Positions 1 to 7,847 of a stretch of DNA of 22,083 bases are shown in pieces. The notes beneath the pieces were generated by a model that did no database searches, was not told the origin of the DNA, and saw nothing but the letters and a program-made list of their open reading frames with translations. This DNA comes from Entamoeba histolytica HM-1:IMSS (lineage: Eukaryota > Evosea > Mastigamoebida > Endamoebidae): NCBI RefSeq assembly GCF_000208925.1, contig NW_001915116.1, positions 1 through 22,083 on the forward strand, given 5' to 3'. A program made the position numbers and the translations under genes. Each line of letters begins with the position of its first letter. Within the stretch, counting starts at the first letter, position 1.

Positions 1-600
1 CTATCTTGTATTAGACATAAAAATTCACAAATGGAAAAACATGACAATATTGGCATTATAATATTGATTAATAAGAAAAATACACTGGAAATAAATAATA
101 TAAAAACCACCATATGAAACAATGTTCAATATAAAGACATTACTATGATATGGAATATACAAATAATGCATAAAAGTGAATGACAATATCACAAAATACC
201 AGACATATATGTATTAGATAAAAAGAATAAAACTTGTTTATTATTTGATATAACTATTGTTGAATATCACAATATTAATTGAGCCTATTGGAAGAAAAGA
301 AATAAGTATAATGAATTAAAGAATATTCTAATGAAAATAGAAAAGTTAAAATATGGCAAAATAATTCCAGTAGTAATTTCAATAAACGGATTAATGAATA
401 ATTCAAGTAATAAATTAATTAAAGAATTAAGAATTGAGATTGACATCAAGAAAGAAATTAAAAACCTTGTCATAAAGAACGTGGTGGATGTCATGGAATA
501 CTGCTTGTATCATAATCAAACATACTCCGTAGAAATACTAGAAGAAGAAGACGAATTGATGGTATTAGTCTCTCCTTTAGGCAGTAACAATAGAAACTAA
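1..600 (+). pseudogene. C-terminal fragment of LINE reverse transcriptase/endonuclease ORF, with stops
   Basis: Frame 1 gives a continuous match to the C-terminal region of R2/R4-type LINE proteins once stops are read through. Around codon 199 there is a PD dipeptide followed 14 residues later by D (codon 247) in a hydrophobic LLFD context, which is the PD-x(12-14)-D endonuclease signature. It is followed by the usual K-x-NKYNEL and IIPVVISINGLM motifs. TGA stops interrupt the frame at 115-117, 181-183 and 280-282. The last open stretch (331-600, 89 codons) is only the tail of this protein and is not an independent gene. The copy is 5'-truncated by the window edge and inactive. The family assignment rests on motif recall and not on a search. 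Confidence 0.75.
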
Positions 601-1227
601 TTCTATTAATACTTAATTAATTGCTTATTTTATTGGCTTTCATTTCTTCTTTTATTACTTTTTTTTCTTCTTTCTTCTACTTTCTTATTTTATTCTTTAT
701 TCATCTTCTTCTACTTCTTACTTTTATTCTTTTATATTATTCATTCTCTTCTTTTTCATTTATTTGTTTTTTCGTTGACTAAAAACTACATTTCATTTTA
801 TGACTTTCAAAATATTTCAAATAACTCACTCATTTACTTATATATTTCTCTTTATCTTATTTGTTCTTCATTTCTTTGTTCATTTCTTTGTTCATTTCTT
901 TGTTCATTTCTTTGTTGTTTCTAAAATTTTGAATTTCAAAAATAAAGACTAAGAAGATTGAACTGAAATAATCAACAAGTAACAAACAATAAGAGATTGA
1001 TTTGAATAATACAAAGCAATCATCAATACATGAAGTTGATTGTATTGAATATCTAAATAAATCAAATAGAGATTATTTGAATAAAAGAATGATGAGAAAA
1101 TAAAGCACAACATGAACTTCAGTCATTGAGTTATAAATACTGCAAATATTGATTTATTATAAAAATAAAAACTTAAATTAAACATCATCATTTTCTTTAA
1201 AATACATTAGAATATGATGTATATCAT
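67..1227 (+). repeat. Left arm of a 1161-bp inverted repeat
   Basis: This arm is the reverse complement of 20923-22083, and paired coordinates sum to 22150 throughout. Differences I found are G/T at 636, A/G at 1217, and a pair of one-base indels within about 75-90 (five A versus four, GG versus GGG) that cancel in length. I compared most of the arm by eye, so a few more differences may exist. The right arm is cut by the window edge, so the true repeat is probably longer. Confidence 0.95.
867..914 (+). repeat. 12-bp tandem repeat, four perfect copies (left)
   Basis: The unit TTCATTTCTTTG is present four times head to tail inside the LINE 3' region, within a pyrimidine-rich plus strand running from about 640 to 915. 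The same four copies appear in inverted orientation at 21236-21283. Confidence 0.95.
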
Positions 1228-1482
1228 GCAATACTATTTCTCTCCCAATCAAATATACTCCATAAAACTAATTAGCATTAGTATGTAACTAATCTCCACT
1301 CAGTAACGAGTATTAGAGAGTAACACATTTAGTATTTAGTTAATTTCTTTTATTGTTTTTCATTTTTAGATATTCTATTCATCACTGTTATTTAATTATT
1401 TAAAATGATTATAAATGAAGAGAAAATAAATCAGATAAAGAATAATTTAATCCTTAAGAAGATTCAACCAAAAATAAACAAG
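1228..1482. other. Unique AT-rich spacer between LINE end and KICS2-like gene
   Basis: No open frame of note. It holds the 3' flank of the minus-strand gene ending at 1483. Short dyad-like pieces such as ACTAATTAGCATTAGT (about 1267-1282) are present, but I cannot give them a role. Confidence 0.5.
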
Positions 1483-2625
1483 TTAATTAAAAATAGACTT
1501 GAAACAAAACATGTCATTCATTAGTTTATCAAGGAAATTGAAGACTGAGTCATCTTTCTCAATAAACTTATTTGACTGGACAATAATTACAAATACTTCT
1601 TCTTTCTTAACATAAATATAAAAAGCAATGTTATTACCATTAAATGAATGGTTTGGTACTTTATAAAAGAATTTTTCTTCAAAAGAAAGATGATGAGTAA
1701 GATAATCAAATACAAGATCTCCATATACAATATGAGCTTGTGTTGGTACGCAAAGGATAGGTTGAATAATTTCAGTTTTTTGGAAATACATAAACATGGT
1801 ACCATCTTTCAAGTAGTCTTCAATGATAGAATGGAAATAATTTGATTGTACATGGAAATTACCAAGAATATTAGCTAAATCACCAAGAGCATTAATCCAA
1901 TTTCGAATCATTTTAAAGAAAGGATATTCATTAAATGTTTTAATTGCAACAGGAATTAAGTCATTGCAACCTTCTAATTCACTTAAGACTAAATCTTTCC
2001 AATCTAATAATATTTTAGTACAACTCTCATACAACTTTCCAAGCTCTTTATATTCTCTCTTTTGAAGAAAAACACTACTTTGAACTAAGTTTCTTAATAA
2101 CTCTAATTCATTTAATACATTTCTTTTTAATGGAACAAGACAAATATTTTGCATATCATCAATCTCTTCAATTCTCTTTTGTTCATATTCTGTAGTTCTA
2201 GAGAAAAGGGAGTTGTAAACTTCAGTTTGTTGAATATTAGCTTGTTCAAAATAATCAATTGATTTTGGTATCTTTGGTAATATTTCAATTAACCTTTTTC
2301 TCATAGTAATAATTCTTGAAATATTTGTTACGCATTGAACCAATGGAGAATCATCAGTATACAAATCACCTAATTTATTTTTTAATCCATCAAATTCTTT
2401 AACAAATGAACTGTATGAATTGAGGGGTGATCTTGGTATAAATGACAATAACGCGTAATACGACTTTTCATATTTACAATGCTCAAATAATAATCCAAAT
2501 AATTTAATTATACTAACTTGTTTAATTTCTCCTTTTAAATTCCTATTTACTAATCTAGCAGACTCATCAATTAACAAATTTCCTTGAAGCACTAAGTATG
2601 CTTTCATTCTATTATCTACTTCCAT
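1483..2625 (-). CDS. KICS2: KICSTOR subunit 2-like protein (KICS2/C12orf66, DUF2003 family)
   Basis: The gene encodes 380 residues in one exon. In animals KICS2 is part of KICSTOR (with KPTN, ITFG2 and SZT2), which holds GATOR1 at the lysosome so that amino-acid starvation can shut off mTORC1. The match is by pattern. An N-terminal helical region (LLFEHCKYEKSYYALLSFI) resembles the early helices of the family. A middle segment (about 175-225, VPLKRNVLNELELLRNLV onward) lines up with the LxPLExxxxxEVxxLxxLL helix. A segment starting FKMIRNWINALGDLANIL near 240 fits the LFLWLMKLKNMLLAKF helix. The C-terminus (EVFVIIVQSNK, then FNFLDKL) resembles the FTIVIIFESKK strand and final helix. The protein is somewhat shorter than the human one (about 445). 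ATG at 2625 is the natural start, with promoter-like boxes just upstream. An alternative is a convergent all-helical protein, and a profile search would settle it. Confidence 0.65.
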   Translation of the reverse strand: MEVDNRMKAYLVLQGNLLIDESARLVNRNLKGEIKQVSIIKLFGLLFEHCKYEKSYYALLSFIPRSPLNSYSSFVKEFDGLKNKLGDLYTDDSPLVQCVTNISRIITMRKRLIEILPKIPKSIDYFEQANIQQTEVYNSLFSRTTEYEQKRIEEIDDMQNICLVPLKRNVLNELELLRNLVQSSVFLQKREYKELGKLYESCTKILLDWKDLVLSELEGCNDLIPVAIKTFNEYPFFKMIRNWINALGDLANILGNFHVQSNYFHSIIEDYLKDGTMFMYFQKTEIIQPILCVPTQAHIVYGDLVFDYLTHHLSFEEKFFYKVPNHSFNGNNIAFYIYVKKEEVFVIIVQSNKFIEKDDSVFNFLDKLMNDMFCFKSIFN

Positions 2626-2650
2626 GTTATTTTCTTATTCTTTAATTTTT

Positions 2651-2675
2651 AGTTCTTTTTATTTTGTTTTAAATC
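2651..2675 (-). promoter_or_regulatory. Putative core promoter of the KICS2-like gene
   Basis: On the minus strand a TATA-like GATTTAAAAC (2666-2675) is followed by AAGAACT (2651-2657, GAAC-type) and an A-rich Inr-like tract, about 26 to 50 nt before the ATG. This resembles the known Entamoeba arrangement of TATA-like (GTATTTAAA), GAAC and Inr elements. The matches are imperfect and the DNA is AT-rich, so chance is possible. Confidence 0.35.
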
Positions 2676-2929
2676 TAAAATGTTATTTATAACAATATTT
2701 ATTTATAGAATTTTTAGAAAATAAAATAAAGTAAAATATGTTATTAAAAATGAAAATTATTTAATTCAGAATTTTCATATAAAAACAAAAATAATTTATT
2801 TTTAGAGAAGAACTTCAAAATCCAAGAAGAAACTAAAAAATAACAAGTTATTTATGTGTAAAATATTACTCATCATAATACTTTTTTTAACTCAAAAAGA
2901 TTAGAAAAAATAGGATAAAAGCAGATATT
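2676..2929. other. AT-rich spacer, nothing recognised
   Basis: I see no coding pattern, RNA gene or repeat here. It separates the KICS2-like gene from the decayed region to its right. Confidence 0.5.
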
Positions 2930-3850
2930 ATTTCTTTTAATATTACAGAAATAAAACAATAATTCAATGATATTAAAATTAGAAGAGAATATGTCAATGA
3001 AAGAATAAAACTTATTTCTTCATTAACCAGATTATATGATACTCTGAATAAATATCATCAACAGACTAATACTATTAAAAATGTAACTCAAAATTTAACA
3101 AATAAAAAAGGAAAACATAAACATAGAGGAGAATTTACATTTTGAATGACAGTCACAATGATGATTATATTATTATTTAGTTATGAAATATTAAATAGAA
3201 ATGAACAATTCATTCAAATAATGCAAAAATGGAAATAATGTTTAGAAAATTCAAAAGATTTAATTAACAATAGAATAGAATATGATAATTTATTTAAATA
3301 TTATAATAAAATCATTGAAAAAGTTAAACAAATGAATTTTCAAAGTAAATCTAATGTTAAAACAGCTTCTCAACTTTATGAACAAAAAGAAGAAATTACA
3401 AATAAACCGAGAAAAGAAAAGGATTAACTTAGAAAATTATATAAAATGAAATGTATGTCATTTTTATTTGTTTTATGATAAGTTCATATTCTAGATATCA
3501 TAGCTTTATAAAAAGTTCTCTAAATACATATATTAATTACCAATATCATTTTAATCATGATATTGAGAAATTTAATATAATACTTGATGAAAATAATGAT
3601 GATACTACAAACATTTCTGAATGACTATTTTAATCCAAATATATGCAAAAAAGATTAGATTTGACACTCATTTAGTTTTATTGATTTTCTGTTGATGACG
3701 TTAATTTGATTTTTAGTGGGATAGAATTAATCAGAAGATTACATTCAAGATTTTTATGTAAATTATCTCATTGAACTCCTGAAACTTTTCTTTCTGTCAT
3801 AAGTACCACAAATTTATCAAGTATATCATCATTGCTCTAAGTTTGATAAG
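2930..3850 (+). pseudogene. Decayed coding sequence of uncertain family (helical fragments; one RhoGEF-like piece)
   Basis: No frame stays open, but protein-like pieces remain on the plus strand. From about 2940 to 3145 a charged helical stretch contains REYVNERIKLISSLTRLYD before a TGA. From about 3240 to 3428 another helical stretch contains NRIEYDNLFKYYNKIIEKV and TASQLYEQKEEIT before TAA, in the style of BAR or FCH coiled coils. Around 3690-3780 the fragment DDVNLIFSGIELIRRLH-SRFL resembles the IFxNIxxIxxxHxxFL helix of DH/RhoGEF domains. Stops in all three frames and frame jumps rule out an intact gene, and they are too many to be explained by Entamoeba-style introns. Whether this is one gene or two is unclear. 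Confidence 0.4.
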
Positions 3851-4202
3851 ACATTTGCCCAATTTCATCAATGTTTAAATTCATGTCAATTTAAGAATCT
3901 CATTGTAGAATTTCAACACTAAACAAGACTCTTTCTATTAGGAAAATTGTTACAAATATCATTTATTTAATTATCTCAGTATTTTCTTATCTTTACAAGA
4001 ATGAAAAATGAATTTACTAAAAACGTTGAAGACTTAAAAATGTTAATTTATATTTATTAAGTTGTCTGGTTATTGTGAGTTAAATGAAACAAATTGTGCA
4101 ACTTATAAATATGAATAAATTATTGGATTTCCACCAAAAAAACTGCCATACCATCAGTTCATTTCTTCTATTCATTATTCACTCAATAAGGTATAATGCA
4201 TA

Positions 4203-5447
4203 ATGCTTTTATTCAATAATATTTTAATGTTTACAAAATCATTCAAAGAACAAGTATTTGTAGAACAATATGATACAAAAAATATAGAAAATTATAAAAT
4301 TAATGAAAAACAAAAAAAAAACAGTGAAGATTATAAAGCAACTCAAAGAACAAAATTACTGGAACTTAACTTTTTCTTCAATAAATTAGAAGTTACACAT
4401 GAATTTACCTAATAAACTGTCACAAAATGAATATTTTTATAAAACAAAAAAAGTCTTTGGAATTGATATGAAATTAACAACTAAACTTCACTAAGATGAA
4501 ATTAGACTTATGCTAAAAGTACTTCATCATATCTTTGATGCATTAGAAGTTACCGCTTCATCAACAGAAAATAGTATTAAATTAAGTTGTAACGTAATAG
4601 AATTTGATGAATTAATTTACAAGATTGATGGTGGTAAAGCTATTAATTGTAATAGAAGAGACGCTCTTCTTCTTTATAATTTCATAAAGAAATATTGCTC
4701 TGGACTACCAAATAAACTTCTGTGAAAATTATAAATAACTAGAGACACCATTAATATTCAAAGTATTTTACAAATTTTGGATAAATCATATTTAGCATTT
4801 ATTGAGAAATATTCAGAGTTTTAATATTGATCACAGATAGTTTTAAAGAAAATTCAATGAATGTTTAAAGTTTATTCAAAGTAATTTCTCCTTCTATTTA
4901 TCCAAGTGATACAATATAATTTAATATAGAAAAGTTAACTCAACCCGTTAAATTTATTATAGAGCATTATAACATTGTCTTTGGATCAATTAAAACAGAA
5001 ATAAATCAACTTTATAAAGGTAGAGAGAAACTGAACGATTAAAATGGTTAAAATTTGAAAGTAAAATGTTACAAGATTCTTTAAGCGATAGAGACACTTA
5101 TGTTTCATGTTTATTTGAATCAACAAAAGAAAATTCAATAATCCATCCTAATGCTTATTTTAATATCTTAAAACAAGGAGAAGCAGAGATTGAAGAAGGA
5201 AAGAAAACATATAAAAGATGGATTGGATTAAAAAACAAAATAATGATGTTATTTAAAGAGAAAAGATAAGCTAAAGCAGAAATTGCCATAATATTATTTG
5301 ATTGTTTTGTTACTGAAACTACGAAAGAAATTGTACTTAATATTTGGTTGAATGAAAAACAATGCAATTCAATTACATTCATGAATAATCACAAAAAATG
5401 GATAAAATTAATTAAATCATGTTTGAAACCAGATGCAAAATAATAGA
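4203..5447 (+). pseudogene. Decayed RhoGAP-domain gene (probably helical/BAR-like region plus RhoGAP)
   Basis: Several frames join into a recognisable RhoGAP layout. 4203-4412 encodes a Lys/Glu-rich helix. After a frame shift the reading from 4399 continues through KKVFGIDMKL (around 4456) with a TAA at 4492-4494, then the open piece 4510-4725 with DELIYKIDGGK, RRDALLLYNFIKKYCSGLPNKLL, matching the RhoGAP segment before LPEPL. After another shift, 4881 onward gives VISPSIYPSDT, a TAA, then KFIIEHYNIVFG, the typical end of a RhoGAP fold. A further shift leads to 5066-5266, a TAA, and more open sequence to 5447. The position of the arginine finger (GxFRxSG in active members) reads as a lysine-containing NSIKLSC. 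RhoGAPs accelerate GTP hydrolysis by Rho/Rac proteins. This copy cannot be functional. Confidence 0.5.
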
Positions 5448-5587
5448 AAATGAATTTTAATTCATTTCTTTCCATTAAATATTATTAAAATATGGTTATA
5501 TTAATTTATAATTTATTTTAAGGATTGTGTTAATGTAATTCTATTCATTTTCAAAGATTAGTTTAAATACTATAATATTATATAATA
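5448..5587. other. AT-rich spacer
   Basis: No gene is seen. It contains the 3' flank of the minus-strand membrane-protein gene; AATTTATTTT-like motifs could serve 3' end formation on either strand. Confidence 0.4.
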
Positions 5588-6076
5588 CTAATTAGCTTCT
5601 GTATGTTGTGAATGACTATTCACATTTCTAAACTTACATAAAACAATAATAACAACAAAAGCTGATGATGTTATAAATGATAAAATACTTGTTACTAATC
5701 CAAAAACCCCAGTCATAAAAAAAGTTAAACAAGACATAACAATAAACCATACTAAACATACAACTCCATTTTCTAATATTAATGGAATAAATGGAACTGA
5801 ACGCACTATTCCAAATCCTGAAATTAATACAGTAACTAATCCACATACTAATAATACAACTGCAACTAATACAACTGCTAATGTTGGGTTTGTTTGTAGT
5901 CCATCAACTTTAAATGACTCAGGCTTATTATTAACAAAGTGTAATAACCCAGTTAATGTTAGTACTACTTTATTATTCCTTATTTAAAGTTTTTGATCAA
6001 AATAACTTAACAAACAAATGCCTATTACGCATAACCAAACAAGAAACATATTTTTAAGAAATATACCTATATTCAT
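5588..6076 (-). CDS. Four-helix transmembrane protein of unknown function, one intron
   Basis: A single reading frame from ATG at 6076 is interrupted by one TAA, but that stop lies in a 51-nt segment with a canonical GTTTGT donor and a TAG acceptor. Splicing exon 1 (6016-6076) to exon 2 (5588-5964) gives 145 residues. Four hydrophobic segments are visible at roughly residues 9-30, 47-72, 82-110 and 112-133, followed by a short polar C-terminus with KFRNVNSHSQ. The even number of helices puts both ends on the same side of the membrane, probably cytosolic. Size and layout recall MARVEL/tetraspan-type proteins, but I see no signature motif (for example no CCG of tetraspanins), so no function is assigned. 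It diverges from the esterase gene at 6299 across a 222-bp shared upstream region. Confidence 0.7.
5965..6015 (-). other. Predicted spliceosomal intron of the membrane-protein gene (51 nt)
   Basis: On the minus strand it begins GTTTGTTAAG and ends AAAGTAG, the usual Entamoeba donor and acceptor forms. It is phase 1, a multiple of three in length, and contains the only in-frame stop (TAA). Removal restores a continuous first transmembrane helix. Confidence 0.75.
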
Positions 6077-6099
6077 GGTGGTTCTAAACACCAACAATT

Positions 6100-6120
6100 G
6101 TTTAAATTAAAGTTCTCATT
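6100..6120 (-). promoter_or_regulatory. Putative promoter boxes of the membrane-protein gene
   Basis: On the minus strand AATGAGAACT (6111-6120) resembles the GAAC element (AATGAACT), and TTAATTTAAAC (6100-6110) resembles the TATA-like box. They sit 24-45 nt before the ATG. Support is by motif resemblance only. Confidence 0.35.
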
Positions 6121-6298
6121 ATTATCACCCCTTCTATTTATTCTTTGTCTCTTTTTCTTTTTCATTCCAAAATCTCCAGGTGTTTTTTATTTTTCTTTCC
6201 CCATTTCTTCATTATTTCATTTTAACAAAACAAGTAATGTTATAAATATCAAACTATTATTGAGATCTTATCAGAAAAACTTGAGGTAATAGTTTATA

Positions 6299-7604
6299 AT
6301 GTCTGACAATGAAACTATTCCTAAAGACACTAATATTGAACAAAAAAAACCAACCATAGATTATTTCTTTTTTGTTCATGGATTATTGTCACTATCTATA
6401 AATCCAAAAGAACATTGGGCACCATTTGCTAATGCATTAAAAAATGAATTACAAACAAATTATATAATGGTTTGTTGTTAAAGATAAGATGTTATTGGTT
6501 ATAATAATAAATGACAATAAGAATTTACAAGTTTAGAGATATTGTAGTTGTAATAGTGAAAGAGTAAAAACCTTAGACGGTATTGAAGTTGGTGGTTTGC
6601 GTATAGCAAATGAAATCTGTGGATGTTTAAAAAGTAACCAACAAAAGAGAGGAGATGAAAAGTATAGAATTCATTTTATTGGTCATTCTCTTGGTGGGTT
6701 ATATCTTCGATTTGCAATACCTATTTTATTTAAACGTGGTATCTTTAATAATTTAAATTGGATTCCATTTAGTTTCATGACATTAGAAACTCCTCATCTT
6801 GGAGTTCAAAAACCATTGAATAATGGAAGTTTTGATAGTATGTATAGGGTTATATCAGATGTTGTTTTTGAAGGTTTAACAATGAATGAGTTACAGCTCC
6901 AAGACAAACCATTTCCACCATACGACCCAACTTGTTTAAAAGAATATCCACTATTATTAAGAATGGTTGAAAATGATGTTATTGCTCCATTAAACAAATT
7001 CAAACACCTTACATTAATCCAAAATATTAGATTTTCTTTTCAAGTACCATACGTATCAGCTTCAATTGATAGGGCAATTCCTTATGACCGAGAATTTCTT
7101 AAAGACCAATTCTTATTAGATGGTTTTGATTTTCCTAGTCAGTACAATGACATAATGAGTGGGTGTAATAAACACTATCAACTACAAGATGAAAGAGGTG
7201 AAGTTTTTGAAGAAAGAATTGACGGTTGTGTAGTTTATGATCGTATTGTAAAACAATTAAATACATTAAAATGGAGAAGACTAAATGTTCATTTTAGAAC
7301 TAAATCATCAGACGCTCATATGTTCATTATGGGGCAAATGAATAGAAAGAGAATATTTAAAAATTGGGGAAATGATGACGTTACTTCATACCTTGATACT
7401 TTATGCAAATTAATTAAACGAGACATTGACATTGAAAATGGTGATATTGAAATACTCTCCCTACAACAAGATGGATCTGATTCACAAGAGATTGTTCAAA
7501 ATTCAAATTCCTCTACTGAAGAAAAGTTAATTGACATACAAAACCCAGAAACTCTACCCTTAAAAGATGAAAAAGAAGAAACAAGCCACCCACAAATACT
7601 TTAA
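6299..7604 (+). CDS. DUF676-type serine esterase/lipase (alpha/beta hydrolase), one intron
   Basis: Exon 1 is 6299-6469 and exon 2 is 6537-7604, giving 412 residues. Proteins of this class are putative lipases or serine esterases; the substrate is unknown. Visible marks are the oxyanion-side HG in FFVHGLL (exon 1), the family-typical KTLDGIEVGGLRIANEI directly after the splice, and the nucleophile elbow GHSLGG (Ser about 108). TLETPHLG follows. The likely acid is Asp about 225 in SASIDRAIPY, which corresponds to the NDxIVPY motif. The histidine is probably His about 318 in SSDAHMFIMG, just after LKWRRLNVHF. The triad therefore looks complete. No signal peptide or membrane helix is seen, so a cytosolic location is likely. 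The last 70 residues are polar and low-complexity. The start is the first ATG of the open frame, shortly after a stop. Confidence 0.85.
6470..6536 (+). other. Predicted intron of the esterase gene (67 nt)
   Basis: Donor GTTTGTTG at 6470, acceptor GTTTAG ending at 6536, phase 0. It joins two frames that each carry part of the same DUF676 signature. Without splicing the protein stops at codon 61, before the catalytic Ser. Confidence 0.8.
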
Positions 7605-7847
7605 TTGTTATTCTTTTTTATTAATATATTAATATATTTTTACCAAAAAATAATTATGAAAAATAGAAAATAAAAGTTTTATTGTTTATAGAACCATATT
7701 ATTAAGCTGACTATGAAAGAAATTATTGTTTTTTGATTTATCTGTAAAATTTGCCTAAGAAAATGATTTATTCACTAATAACTTCTGATAACTTAATAAT
7801 AGAAATATTCTACATCTTAAAAATTTACTTCTTTTTTCCATTTTATC
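7605..7847. other. Intergenic region upstream of the TMK gene
   Basis: It contains the 3' flank of the esterase gene and the promoter of the kinase gene. AAAAATTTA at about 7819-7827 resembles the Inr consensus (AAAAATTCA) 20-30 nt before the ATG. Nothing else is recognised. Confidence 0.35.

Larger units (their letters stand above)
1..1227 (+). mobile_element. 3' end of a decayed non-LTR retrotransposon (LINE), left copy
   Basis: The stretch reads on the plus strand as the C-terminal part of a LINE ORF, followed by about 600 bp of AT-rich, pyrimidine-biased 3' sequence. The 5' part lies beyond the left edge. The inner boundary is set at 1227, where sequence identity with the right-hand copy stops abruptly. 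No poly(A) tail or clear target-site duplication is visible. Entamoeba genomes carry R4-clade LINEs with a restriction-like endonuclease at the C-terminus of ORF2, and the coding part fits that class. Which LINE family it belongs to cannot be decided by eye. The non-coding tail could alternatively be a separate SINE-type element. Confidence 0.75.

Noticed and set aside
115..282. TGA read as Trp or recoded in the LINE ORF
   Set aside because: The intact nuclear genes here end in TAA and show no internal TGA, and three stops in a truncated retroelement are better explained by decay.
285..494. Minus-strand 69-codon ORF (and twin at 21656-21865)
   Set aside because: It lies antisense to the LINE coding remnant and has low-complexity hydrophobic composition; a shadow.
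331..600. 89-codon ORF as an independent small gene (and its twin at 21550-21819)
   Set aside because: It is the in-frame tail of a longer LINE protein remnant that continues upstream through TGA stops with conserved endonuclease-like motifs.
1587..1845. Short ORFs on both strands inside the KICS2-like gene
   Set aside because: Frame shadows of the 380-residue gene.
6098..6289. 63-codon hydrophobic plus-strand ORF between the membrane-protein and esterase genes
   Set aside because: It occupies the divergent promoter region, has Phe/Ser/Leu composition expected of T-rich DNA, and no family features.
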